Shown here: piece after piece, positions 23,117-33,563 of the stretch
Layout of the letters: the number at the start of each line of letters is the position of its first letter
Numbering within the stretch: position 1 is the stretch's first letter
From: Caprella mutica
Taxonomy: Eukaryota; Arthropoda; Malacostraca; Amphipoda; Caprellidae
Assembly (NCBI GenBank): GCA_947561585.1
Contig: CANNZV010000864.1
Span: 1-64,000 of the forward strand
DNA: 64,000 bases
Reading direction: 5' to 3'
Notes under the pieces: generated by a model
The model's input: only the letters and a program-made list of their open reading frames with translations
What the model was told of the DNA's origin: nothing
Databases searched by the model: none
Position numbers and translations under genes: made by a program

Positions 23117-23249
23117 CATAGCCATGTGGCTGATGTGCAGCATTAAGCAATTTTCAATGCCTAGCCATGTGGCTGATGTGCAGCATTAAGCAATTTTCAA
23201 TGCCTAGCCATGTGGCTGATGTGCAGCATTAAGCAATTTTTAATGCCTA
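23117..23249. repeat. 43-bp tandem repeat, three copies
   Basis: Three nearly identical units containing AGCCATGTGGCTGATGTGCA and ending CAATTTTCAATGC. Each unit holds the palindrome AGCCATGTGGCT. It lies in the spacer of the large inverted-repeat element. Confidence 0.9.
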
Positions 23250-24665
23250 ATGTGTACGGGGCTTTACTGAGTTAATAAATTGGAACTCAGTATATATTTT
23301 ACACTAGTTGAGTGCTGAGTTACAGCTCAGATTAAAGTAACCATAAATATTGTTTAAAAGAAGTCTCATCTGCACGTTAATCATGAGTTTATGGAAACTA
23401 ACTGTTTCATTTAAGAGTTCTAAATGAATCCCCTTTTTTGAATTTGGAAGAATTACAAATCTTTATAATCATTTTAGTATATACCACATATACTCAGATA
23501 GTCATAAACTGAATATATGAGGAATGTTTAATACGTAATGTACAAAGTATTTGAATACATTCCCAATCAATAAAAATGTATGCATACAGTGGACGAAAAT
23601 TTTCTTAACCTTTATTCAAAGAAATATCAACACACTTCACTTAAATCAAAATTCACCGCATGGTGATTTGAGTTGAGGTGAATTGTATTGCGGTGAAGCC
23701 AAAATGAGGTGAGTACGAATATTTTCCAGCGTAGAATTGAGGTCGGTGGACTTTCCTATAATCTGAACTAATATATTTACCTTGAAATGATAATAAAGCT
23801 GTACAGATAAATGGATGAGTGTACATTTGGCAAACCAACAGACACACCAATTAACTGGTGTTGTCAGAAACAGATTTATATGAGAGAATTTATTGTACTT
23901 TTTGTTAATCAGGTAGAATCATCCTACTCTTCTGTATCATAGTACAAAAGTAGGTAATTGTAGATGAAATGAAGATAATGCTTTGCTATAGTAAATAATT
24001 ATAATTAAATGGATTCAATATTTTCTTTTAGTTAATTGTATATAATATATCTATTCTTTGAAATGTTTATTTATTTGGAGTCACTAATTTATCGACCACT
24101 TTTGACAAATATTAATTTCGAGCAACGGACTTATACCTTCAGAACATGGATATTGGATATCTATCAATAATCAATAAAAGAAAAGCAGGAGAGTTATAAT
24201 TGTAATTACATATTAATGCTCTGGACCTATTTCAGATATCAATGCAGCTCGCTTCTGCTGTCAATTCACAATGCATTGAATTTTGGAATCCCTTGGTATA
24301 GAACAAATTCTAATACGTGACTGTTAAACAATGGAGACTTCTCAATCCTAACAGGTCGAAATACAGAGATTTTGTTTGATAAAATGTTCAATTTTGATTA
24401 TAAAAGAAAACCGTCGGTACAATTATTTTTTTTTATTTTGAGCATTCAAGAAATTTCTTCACTATCCAGATTATTTGGTTGCTAATTATATGAATGAATC
24501 AATTTTCACTGAATTTAGATTGACTGCAGACGTAATTGGAAGATATAAAGTTTCATTAACAGTATTATAAGAGTTTAGACATCTAAACGACCAACAATAA
24601 ATAAAATGATGAAGAGTTGATTACCTAATTTTAGCAAATTTTGTATTCGTATCACTTCCATTTCA

Positions 24666-25828
24666 TGGTGTAAATTTAATTTAGTAGGTGTTTAACGTCT
24701 GCTTCGGAACCAAAGGCCATATCTCTTACGTCAAAAGGAAATTAAATACAAGGGACTGGAAGTAGTAGTCAGAAAGGAAAGTGGCTCAATGAACAAAATC
24801 ACTCACCACAGTAGGTGACAATGCTCATTGATGCAGAAAAGCTACTCCGTGAATGCAGTCACTTACCAAGGAATGTGACAAAAAAGGGATACAATCACCG
24901 CTGGCTCCACTCAAGGATGGCAGAGGAAAATGGAGAAGTGATAGTAAATGAAACCAACGAGCCTACCGAACACAAAAATTTAAGACTTCGATGTTGAAGA
25001 GCATAACACTAGCGCTATCCTCAAAAACTGTGAGTACCGTCAAAAAAATGATAAGTATGGTATAAAAAAAATAGCAATCCATAATCCAAATTATAACAGT
25101 TCGGGGCCCAAGAGACGCTACCCCTCTTCTCTTCCATTCACCACAGAGAGCTTCAGGATAGATCCCCTGAGGGCCCATGGAGAAAAGTGTTTGAGACACA
25201 AGATAAAATAAAATTACCTATTATTTTCAGCGCTATCAAAGTTCTTATTATTGTCAAGATATATTCAGGCTTTGATGTATCATCAGCAAACTAGAGTACT
25301 AACAAAAGAATATCCATTGCAAAACTATTTTAAAATGATAGTTCTCTAGGAAATAATCAAAACATTATAAATAAGTAAAACGACAATTAACCTGAATGAG
25401 AAGACTATAAATGTATAAAATATACAGAGTTAAATAGGCTCTCAAGGTACGTGAAAATCAATATTTTAGTTGAGTGAACCGGATAGAAAAAATGGATTAT
25501 CACCAATTTCACTCAAAGTCTCTACAAACCGATGAATATTTTGTTCTGACGACATCTTCAATGTTCATAATTTAGATCTGAAAAGTAATGGTGGGAACCA
25601 CCTTTTAAAGTAATAGTTGCAGCTCATGTAATATATTGAAGCTTGTAGTTGAAATAAAGAAAAAACTGGAAAGGTCTTCATGATATTCTTAAAATATCCT
25701 CATTTTCTTTGGTTAAATATCATTCAATAAAAACGTCTCTTGTCTTTTTAATGAAAGAACAGAAATGGTTCAATTTAATAACTATAGTATATTATGAAGT
25801 GATTCATTAATGCACCAAAGTGATTCAA
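24666..25828. other. Non-coding stretch, no gene seen
   Basis: A GC-richer segment at 25095-25195 (GGGGCCCAAGAGACGC onward) and an open frame at 24815-24997 give no recognisable protein. They may be old repeat fragments. Confidence 0.35.
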
Positions 25829-26137
25829 CACAGTGACTCTTTTCTCTGATAGTACATCATCACAGTGATTCTTTTCTCTGATAGTACATCATCACAGTGA
25901 CTCTTTTCTCTGATAGTACATCATCACAGTGACTCTTTTCTCTGATAGTACATCATCACAGTGACTCTTTTCTCTGATAGTACATCATCACAGTGACTCT
26001 TTTCTCTGATAGTACATCATCACAGTGATTCTTTTCTCTGATAGAACATCATCACAGTGACTCTTTTCTCTGATAGTACATCATCACAGTGACTCTTTTC
26101 TCTGATAGTACATCATCACAGTGACTCTTTTCTCTGT
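25829..26137 (+). repeat. 32-bp satellite array, about 9.7 copies
   Basis: Tandem copies of the unit CACAGTGACTCTTTTCTCTG followed by ATAGTACATCAT, nearly uniform with single-base variants (for example GTGATTC). Same unit and orientation as the large array at 56765-59771. Confidence 0.95.
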
Positions 26138-26839
26138 CAGAACATTTGAATACCCTAAGTGGTGTTTGACGAAAGGACCTAGAACCTTTAGATTCAACCT
26201 GTGCTATATTTTAAATTCTCATAAATGATTAGTGAACAATAATTCCCAAATTGAATTCTTTTTGAATAGCAGGAAAACTATATTATATATTGAAACTCGT
26301 TATAATTTGAGTAACTTTGGTAGGCTTTTAACCAATCATGAGTTCATCAAGATAATTATATATTCATGTTAATCATGCAAGGATTATCACATACCTAATT
26401 CATGAAATTGTTTCATGTTATTAGTCTAAGCAGAACACATAATAACGCAGAATCTAATGCCATTAGTGTCTCACCATCAAGAAGGACAAGTATTTATGTA
26501 CGCTTGCTTGATGTATCACCAGCAATGAGATGGCGAATAAATTGTGCATATTGCCTTGTGTCCTAAAAGCGTTGGTGGCACAAGATTTATTGGAAGCTCC
26601 TGCATGAATAAAATATCTCGAGTGAGAAAAAATCATTAATATAATTTGTATGACTATATATTTATTCGTGAGATATAACACTGAAGCATTTATATAGTAT
26701 AATAATTTAGAATTTAGATTTCAATTATTTCATCATTAAATGCAATTGTAATAACTTGTGTAATTGTGCTATAATATTTAAAGTGCTTTTACACTTATTT
26801 CATTATCGTAAACTTGTATTTTTAATTTAATATCAATTA
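26138..26839. other. Non-coding stretch, no gene seen
   Basis: AT-rich sequence between the satellite array and foldback element FB-B. Confidence 0.4.
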
Positions 26840-26848
26840 GGAATATTA

Positions 26849-27759
26849 GGTAGCCGGTAAATTGATCGAAAAACAATTGCTCGAATGAACAATTGCTCGA
26901 AAGAACAATAATTGCTCGAATGAACAATTGCTCGAATTATCAAATTGCTCGAATGAACAAAATTACTCGAATTATAATATATCACAGTTTTTGATTTTAT
27001 AAAAGTCAGTTATTCATGAAGTGGAGCTGCACCTAACAATCCTTGTTTCTTTTTAATAATTGATCATTGATCATTCTATAAATGATTTTAATTATTACTC
27101 ATTCTGCATAATCTTTTTTTAGACCGTTTGTGTCATCTCGTATGTAACATGTGAATTGGAATCATGTTGTGAATCACTACTATTCATGTCTTTTTTATCA
27201 TAAAACCCGAAATTATTTGTAGATTCATTAAACCTCTGCCATAACTTTGAGTTATTTCACCTATTGAGGTACCACATACAGATAGGCTAGTAATAAATAA
27301 ATATTCAGGTTTTATAATAAAAAAACATGAATAGTAGTGATTCACAACATGATTCCAATTCACATGTTACATACGATATGACACAATCGGTCTAAAAGAA
27401 GATTATGCAGAATGAATAATAAATAATTAAAATCATTTATAGAATAACTAATGATCAATTACTGAAAAGAAACAAGGATTGTTAGGTGCAGCTCCACTTC
27501 ATGAATAACTGACTTTTATAAAATCGAAAACTGTTTTTATAATTTTTTCGAGCAATTTTGCTCATTCGAGCAATTTGATAATTCGAGCAATTGTTCATTC
27601 GAGCAATTGTTCGTTCGAGCAATTTTTTTTTCAAACAATTTTCTTTCGATCAATTGTTCTTTCGAGCAACTGTTCATTCGAGCAATTGTTTTTCGAGCAA
27701 TTGTTTTCGAGCAATTATTGTCTTGCGAGCAATTTTTTCCAAGCAATTTACCTAGAACC
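26849..27759. mobile_element. Foldback element FB-B (911 bp)
   Basis: Flanked by an exact 9-bp direct repeat GGAATATTA (26840-26848 and 27760-27768). Ends: GGTAGCCGGTAAATTGATCG and, inverted, GGTTCTAGGTAAATTGCTTGG. The outer parts of the arms are tandem 14-16 bp units around CAATTGCTCGAATGAA. The inner parts (26990-27216 and 27325-27540) are a unique-sequence inverted repeat of about 94% identity containing GTGGAGCTGCACCTAAC. The spacer is only about 100 bp. Non-coding. The arms would fold into a long hairpin if transcribed. Confidence 0.9.
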
Positions 27760-27768
27760 GGAATATTA

Positions 27769-29367
27769 TACCCATGCTCAATTATCCAAGGAAATGAACT
27801 TCTACTTCCAAAAAATGAGTTTATTTGATTTTGAACACAATACAGCAAATAGGAAATAATTATATGCTATATTTTTCTGCCAATTTCACTTTGATGACAT
27901 ATTGCATCTAATTACAGATTCATTGAGTGATTGAATTGCTTTACATGTCTCTCCTGGTTTCTGTAGTCTTTTTTTTTCAAGCGTGTGATTTAAATGCACA
28001 CAAATCTGATATTAAAATTGTTGTTTGATAAATCACGATTCCAATGAATGTATTAACATTCATTATTTATTATGTAATGAAATTGAAATATTCTGGAAAA
28101 TGCAGTTATTGAAGTGAACGAATATGATGTTTTTATTAGGGTATTTGATGTATAACACATTCTTTTTTATTTTTTGCAGCTGAGAATAGCATTGTTTTTA
28201 TAAATCCAGATTCATTAAATTAGTCTTTAATGCTTCACAGTAATCAGATCAAGGAATCCAATATCCCAGGTGAATATAGAAAGGAGATTTGTGTAAATCT
28301 TCTGATATGCTTTACTAGTCAGAGCCAATCTGTTAATTACTTAGCCTGAACAATCTGCCTAATCAGCGCAATTGTCGCTGATTGCTCCAATAAAACGAAT
28401 TTGTGAAAATCTCCTGAATGACTTTGAGAGCCGACTGAGCAATGTGTCCCCAGGAGCTAATTAGTGGGACTGACAGGACCATTGAATGGGGAATGAACCT
28501 CTTTAGTGAGCCTTCATCTGGGGAGCTTTTTAAAATTATTCGCATGGCAAGATTGTAGTTGCAGATCGAACAGTCTATCAATAAACTGAACAACATTCTT
28601 TGAATCAGAATGCAATGCTGTTAGTTTGTTTTTACTGATAAAAACAAGTTAGTTAGTTTGTTTGTTCCAAAACAAGTTTCGAGAAACAAAAAAGATGTAG
28701 TAAATACTGATGTGGATATTTTAATTAAATATCTATTGCTGATAATTCAGTGAGACTAAAATTCTCTTTCTCTTCAGTGATTTAACGTGACTTGAATATT
28801 TCATGTCTCCCAACGATGGAACTCCCAATTTAGCTTGATTGCCCATAAAGTGGTGGAGATTGTAGATGATCAAGTCGTAATTCTGCTCGAGGAGTTAATT
28901 ACGAGGCAAGAAATGCTATCGAAAATGTTTGAAGAAGAAGAAAATAACTCTAATCAGAACACATATTTCGGTTATGGTGAAACTAAATTGTTTCATATTG
29001 ATTTGCCGATCGTATACTTGCTATGATAATATAGGACTGTAAACTAGATAATGCTGTAAATTATATTGGGACTGGTGTCTATGAATTCCAATAAACTTAT
29101 ATTTTCTAATAAACTTATAGAAAATAGATGAGATATGAAAAAAAAACAGTTATACAACGTACTAGATATGCCAGAAAGGGAGTTATTAAATTATTTTTTA
29201 TTAGGTATTCTAAACACTAACTTATTTTAATATCATCTCTTCTTGCCCAATCGAATTGCTTAATTTTATATACCATTAGGTGACATTTGAATTTTGGAAA
29301 TATTTTGTTTAACAAAGTAATTATAACTAATGAAGTCAAATGGAAAAGTAATAAATAAAATTATTTA
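27769..29367. other. Non-coding stretch, no gene supported
   Basis: Open frames at 28363-28596 (-) and 28835-29026 (+) have no recognisable motifs. 28370-28560 is less AT-rich than its surroundings and could be an old exon or repeat; undecided. Confidence 0.3.
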
Positions 29368-29617
29368 CACTGAGAAAAAAATACGAGTCAAATTGACTCC
29401 AAATTTGAGTTTTCAGTTTGTCCCAAAACCGGCTCAAGAATGTGAGTCAATTTGACTCATCCTAGTATTTTACTCAAAAACAAGAGTCATATTGACGCCT
29501 AATTCATAGTCCGATTGACTCAGGTAGAGTCAACCATTAAAAAAGACTCCAACATTGAAGTTTTCCAGCCTTGACTCAAGCATAGAGTGCAGGTTGACTC
29601 GCAATTTTTTCTCAGTG
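29368..29617. mobile_element. 250-bp MITE with CACTGAGAAAAA ends and internal GAGTCAA words
   Basis: Ends CACTGAGAAAAAAAT and, inverted, CACTGAGAAAAAATT. The interior contains about nine GAGTCAA/TTGACTC words in both orientations, so it is itself highly palindromic. No coding capacity; target duplication not clear. Confidence 0.75.
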
Positions 29618-31248
29618 AATATGCACCAACGATTTTTTTTTCAGAAAAATATAGCTTTATACCTTGACTTTCATCGTTTGGAAATGCAGTCATTAGTAGT
29701 ACCATAAAAGTGATTAATTATTTCCCCATCTCTTATTCCATTATCGTAATTGCAAATCGTATTCATTAACTGTTCAGCCGAAATCCAAGACTTTTTCATG
29801 CAAATCTCTCAACTGAATCTCAAGACTCGAGTAAGATTAATTTAAACTTTAGATTGGATTGTCCGTTGCTTCATTTGGAAACAATTAACTACAAATGTTC
29901 TTATTAGAAGAACAGAATTATAACGTTCTGGTATTTATAAAAAGTTCTTCTCGTCTATTTATTGCTGGTTTCAATTTTCCAATTTGAGATGAATAATTGC
30001 ATATAACAATTATTAATAAAGAAATGCATATTATTCTAAATTAAAATTTTGACTCAATCATGAAAAAGAAGTGAGAGACTTGAAGTATATAGCATTGATG
30101 AAGAATACATTTCTCTTACTTCAAAGTAACATAATCTCAGCATCTTGATGAATAACTACTTTTTAGAACGAATTTCATTTGCCGTTGATAATTTATCCTT
30201 ATTTTATTTATTCTGTACATTTATGTCATGAAGTCTGTATCATGATCAAGATAACCAATTTCTTGGCGGTATACAGATTAATTATTGTACTCAGTAAACT
30301 TCTCCTCAATTATAATAAAGTTGTATACCGATTAACTGATGCTGAAATTTAACTTTCAAAATCCTCCATATATATTGTGTAATGAATATATGGAACCTAT
30401 CGCAATTACTATGCAAGATCAAATATCAATAGAACCTGTTATACAGCACTCTAAAAAATGACATACTGATTTATAAAGTTGGTGTTATTTGTTGGTGGAA
30501 TTCTTGCATGGTTGTGTTCAGATTAATTGAACAAACTTTAGTCTAGATTCTAGAACAAACATGTCTAATTTCTTCTTCTTACTTTATTCACATCCAATAT
30601 CCTGTACGGCTGAGTGTACGTACGAACACTATAAATGTATAAATTTGTAAAGTATTATTATTGTGTATTCCTGTATAGTTTGGGATATACACTTTTTTTC
30701 AGTTTTTGAAGTTCTACGGAATATTCTGTCTCAAGTATAAGCAAAACTTATGAAACTTATGAACCCCTGCAAGGTCTTAAACAATCATGAAGTGTGCAGT
30801 ACGACTAACTAGCGGATACAGCAAACTACATAACGGTCATTTATATTGAGAGGTCATTTATAATTCTGAGACCAAAATTTGAAGACGAAATTTCCGGCCA
30901 CCTATTTTTGAATAACTAAAACAAAATATATCGTTTGAATGTATATTCATATACATAATATGTAAATTATTAAGAGAATTATGCAGCTAAATGATATGAA
31001 AATGTTACCATGATTAATTACTGTGAGTGATATCTATTTTATATTTAATAATACCATTTTAGATGAAATGACAAAGATTTGGATACTCAATGAAATTACT
31101 TTATATCTTTTTCTCTAGAGCAAAACATATACATAGTAAGTTTATATTATATAAAAGAAAATAAATTGAAAATGTACTTCATTGATGTGCTTTCAAAGTA
31201 TCGACATCTAACACGGTTTTCAATAACTTTTCTAAATCTAAGAGTTTA
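29618..31248. other. Non-coding stretch, no gene seen
   Basis: AT-rich with no repeat or exon of note. Confidence 0.4.
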
Positions 31249-31453
31249 GTAGAACTCCTCTATAATCAAATCCTGTATAGTGAAGGTAAAGTTCTGAGTG
31301 AGGAAAGTGAACAAAATGTTTTTAGTTTACCATGAATGGCTATCAGTTTTACAAAACTAATTGCCAAGTTGTGGCAGACAAAATAAAATTTGTTCACCCT
31401 ACAGGCTAATTACTCTGCATTCACACGTACTCCTCATTATAGAGGAGTTTTAC
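31249..31453. mobile_element. 205-bp mariner-type MITE
   Basis: Terminal repeats GTAGAACTCCTCTATAAT and, inverted, GTAAAACTCCTCTATAAT (17 of 18 match), each flanked by TA. TA flanks with short TIRs fit a Tc1/mariner-type non-autonomous element. Confidence 0.75.
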
Positions 31454-32286
31454 TATATAATCAAAGTCAGGATATTGAATATGACGATCATTTTCTGTAC
31501 TACTAATTTAGGCCTACTAATTTAGAGGCTCTCTCCCTTGTCATCAAATACAAGCCGAAAATAAACACCCAAGTTGAAATGAATTTATTTTACTTATTGA
31601 GATATAATAATCTATTGTAATTATATTCACCGCACAGCTTTATTTGTAAGGTATAATTATTTCAAGTAATTTCATAAAGAAAATGCTTAAAGACTCTGTA
31701 CAAAGTTGTCTTTTTGCAGTCAGTATAATAACCCTTACGAATGGAAGATGACAAACTAGGCATTTCCCTCTCACATACAAATAACACTTAAAATTAAACT
31801 CACAGGCAAAAACTAAAACATAAAAACTATTCAGTAGAGACGGAAATACAACAGTAAACTTGTAATGTCAAAAAAATTTAATTCACAAGTAAATATAAGA
31901 ATATAGTGAATGATGTACCAAGAAATTCGTAAATATCTTGGAGAAAATTTGAAATTCAAAATTTTATATGTCTAATATAGTATTCAATTGAACTCACTTC
32001 AAAGTTTGAAGACTGATATTCATATATTTTATATATACAAGATTAAGATTTCAATCTGACTATACTTAGATAATATTTACACAAGAGTATACACTATTTA
32101 TGAATCAAATCATTTTATGAATCAATGAAAAAGAAATTCTGAACTTCAGAGTAAAAGTTTAAAATGCAGGAACTCTGTTTTTACACGATGTCACAATATT
32201 TGGGATTATTCATTCCTATTCATTTGTACAAATTATATAAACAAAAGATGATTAAAATCAATTAAAATGAATCTTTGCAAAATACT
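31454..32286 (-). other. Probable 3' UTR and downstream flank of the FZ/LDLa gene
   Basis: Downstream of the stop codon on the - strand. An inverse AATAAA (TTTATT) near 31641 is one possible poly(A) signal. The 3' end cannot be fixed from sequence alone. Confidence 0.35.
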
Positions 32287-33563
32287 TTAAGTCATTAATT
32301 CCCCAAAATCGTGTTCATCACTACCGTCAGAACAATCTTGAATACCATTATTCAGCTGAGCTATGGAAATACATTTGCCGTCTAGACACTGCAATTCAGG
32401 ACAATTAATTTCCTCATTCGATACAGTTGTAGAAGGGGCAGTAGTTGTAAAAATAAATGGTGAAGCTTCCGAACTTGTTGAAGGTGCATGATTTATTGAT
32501 CGTACAGAAAATTCTTCGATTGTTGTTGTAGTTGTTGTAGAAGTAGTTGGGTTAGCAGTTGTTGATTCAATTTCAGGTTTAGCGGTAGTTGATTTCAGTC
32601 GCCGCTGCTTTAGCTTATTATTTGAGCTCCCCACTGATAACGATGGCCCAAGTAATCTTAATCTAGGTATATCGTGTATATTACGAACTTGAATACGTCC
32701 ATCCAGCTGCGGTTTATCACTTCTGTTGATATTTCTATGCCTAACTCGAGATGAAAGAGATTTAGGTTGCTGATTTCCACGTCTGGATGGTTCTTTGATT
32801 TTCATTTCCCGGTCACTTGTTCTTTTCTTATTGGATACCTTTCTGGGTGATATTTTTGGTCTCCCAGCAGGTTTCGAGTTTTGCCTCATGGCTAAACGCT
32901 CTGCTAAAGATAAAGGCCCAGAACTTTCTCTTGTGCTACTACTCGCTAATTCACGGGAATCATGAACAAAAATTTCTGAGTTGTGATCATCATTATGAAC
33001 AAATGTTGAAATTTGTGCTGTTTCAGCAGGTGAAAAATGTGATTTCAAACCATCTTGATGATTATCAGAGTGTACAGACAAATTAGGACGATCCAACGGT
33101 ATGTGTCTTGGTGTTGATGGCTTTTGTTGAGTCTTGGGTTCGATAATAGGGTCAGAGAACTTTTTATTGGTGTTGAATCTAAATGGTCTATTTTGAGGAG
33201 AAGATGGAGCATCAACCAGTTTTTCTGCTGGCTCAATTCGGTCTATTCTTGATTGTAATTTTGAAGGTTCATTTTTCTTTCTATCTTGTTGATTTCGTTT
33301 AATACTCGGCTTACTAATTTTCTCACGATTCGCCAGTGAAAGTCTTAGTCGATCGGCTAAGCTCATCATTGTTGTTTCATGGAAATCTAAAGGAGCTCTT
33401 GTTACCAATGTTTCGAGAGGTTTTTCTGTAGTAGATGAAGGTAAAATTTTACTGGGAGGTTTTTCTGTAGTGGACGAAGTTAAAATTTTCCCGAGTTTTG
33501 AAGTCAATTTTTTAATTCTTTTCGTAGTTGAAATTAATTCGGCTGTTGTTGATGGAGTAGGCT
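32287..33563 (-). CDS. FZ/LDLa gene, exon 9 (Ser/Thr-rich tail and degenerate LDLa)
   Basis: Acceptor ATTTCAG. A Ser/Thr/Lys/Arg-rich region with two repeats of SSTTEKP, then a mucin-like threonine run (TTSTTTTTTIEEF). A C-terminal LDLa-like module (NCPELQCLDGKC, NNGIQDCSDGSDE) follows and then TAA. Cysteines 4 and 6, which form one disulfide in LDLa modules, are both absent while the other four are present. A GT inside the GACGGTAGTG stretch could serve as a donor if the gene continues. Confidence 0.8.

Larger units (their letters stand above)
18800..24665. mobile_element. Large inverted-repeat element with roughly 1-kb arms
   Basis: The left arm (about 18800-21525, less a 1.7-kb insertion) and right arm (about 23760-24665) are reverse complements at roughly 70-80% by eye. 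Anchors: AGAAGCGAGCTGCATTGAT at 21042 against its inverse near 24240; TTTCAAGGTAAATATATTAG near 21478 against its inverse near 23770; ATCAACTCTT.ATCATT near 18840 against its inverse near 24610. The spacer (21525-23760) has no recognisable transposase, only a 43-bp tandem repeat. It is probably a non-autonomous, long-TIR DNA transposon; superfamily not assignable. Exact ends and any target duplication were not resolved. Confidence 0.7.

Noticed and set aside
23117..23249. CRISPR-like array
   Set aside because: Plain tandem repeat without spacers, in animal DNA.
27537..27859. Open frames with repeated CSNEQ or SSNCSFEQ peptides
   Set aside because: They read through the tandem units of the FB-B arm; the same happens at 40975-41178, 41800-42054 and 46489-46728.
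28363..28596. Possible protease exon downstream of the FZ/LDLa gene
   Set aside because: The translation has none of the trypsin landmarks (IVGG, TAAHC, GDSGGP) or scavenger-domain cysteines.
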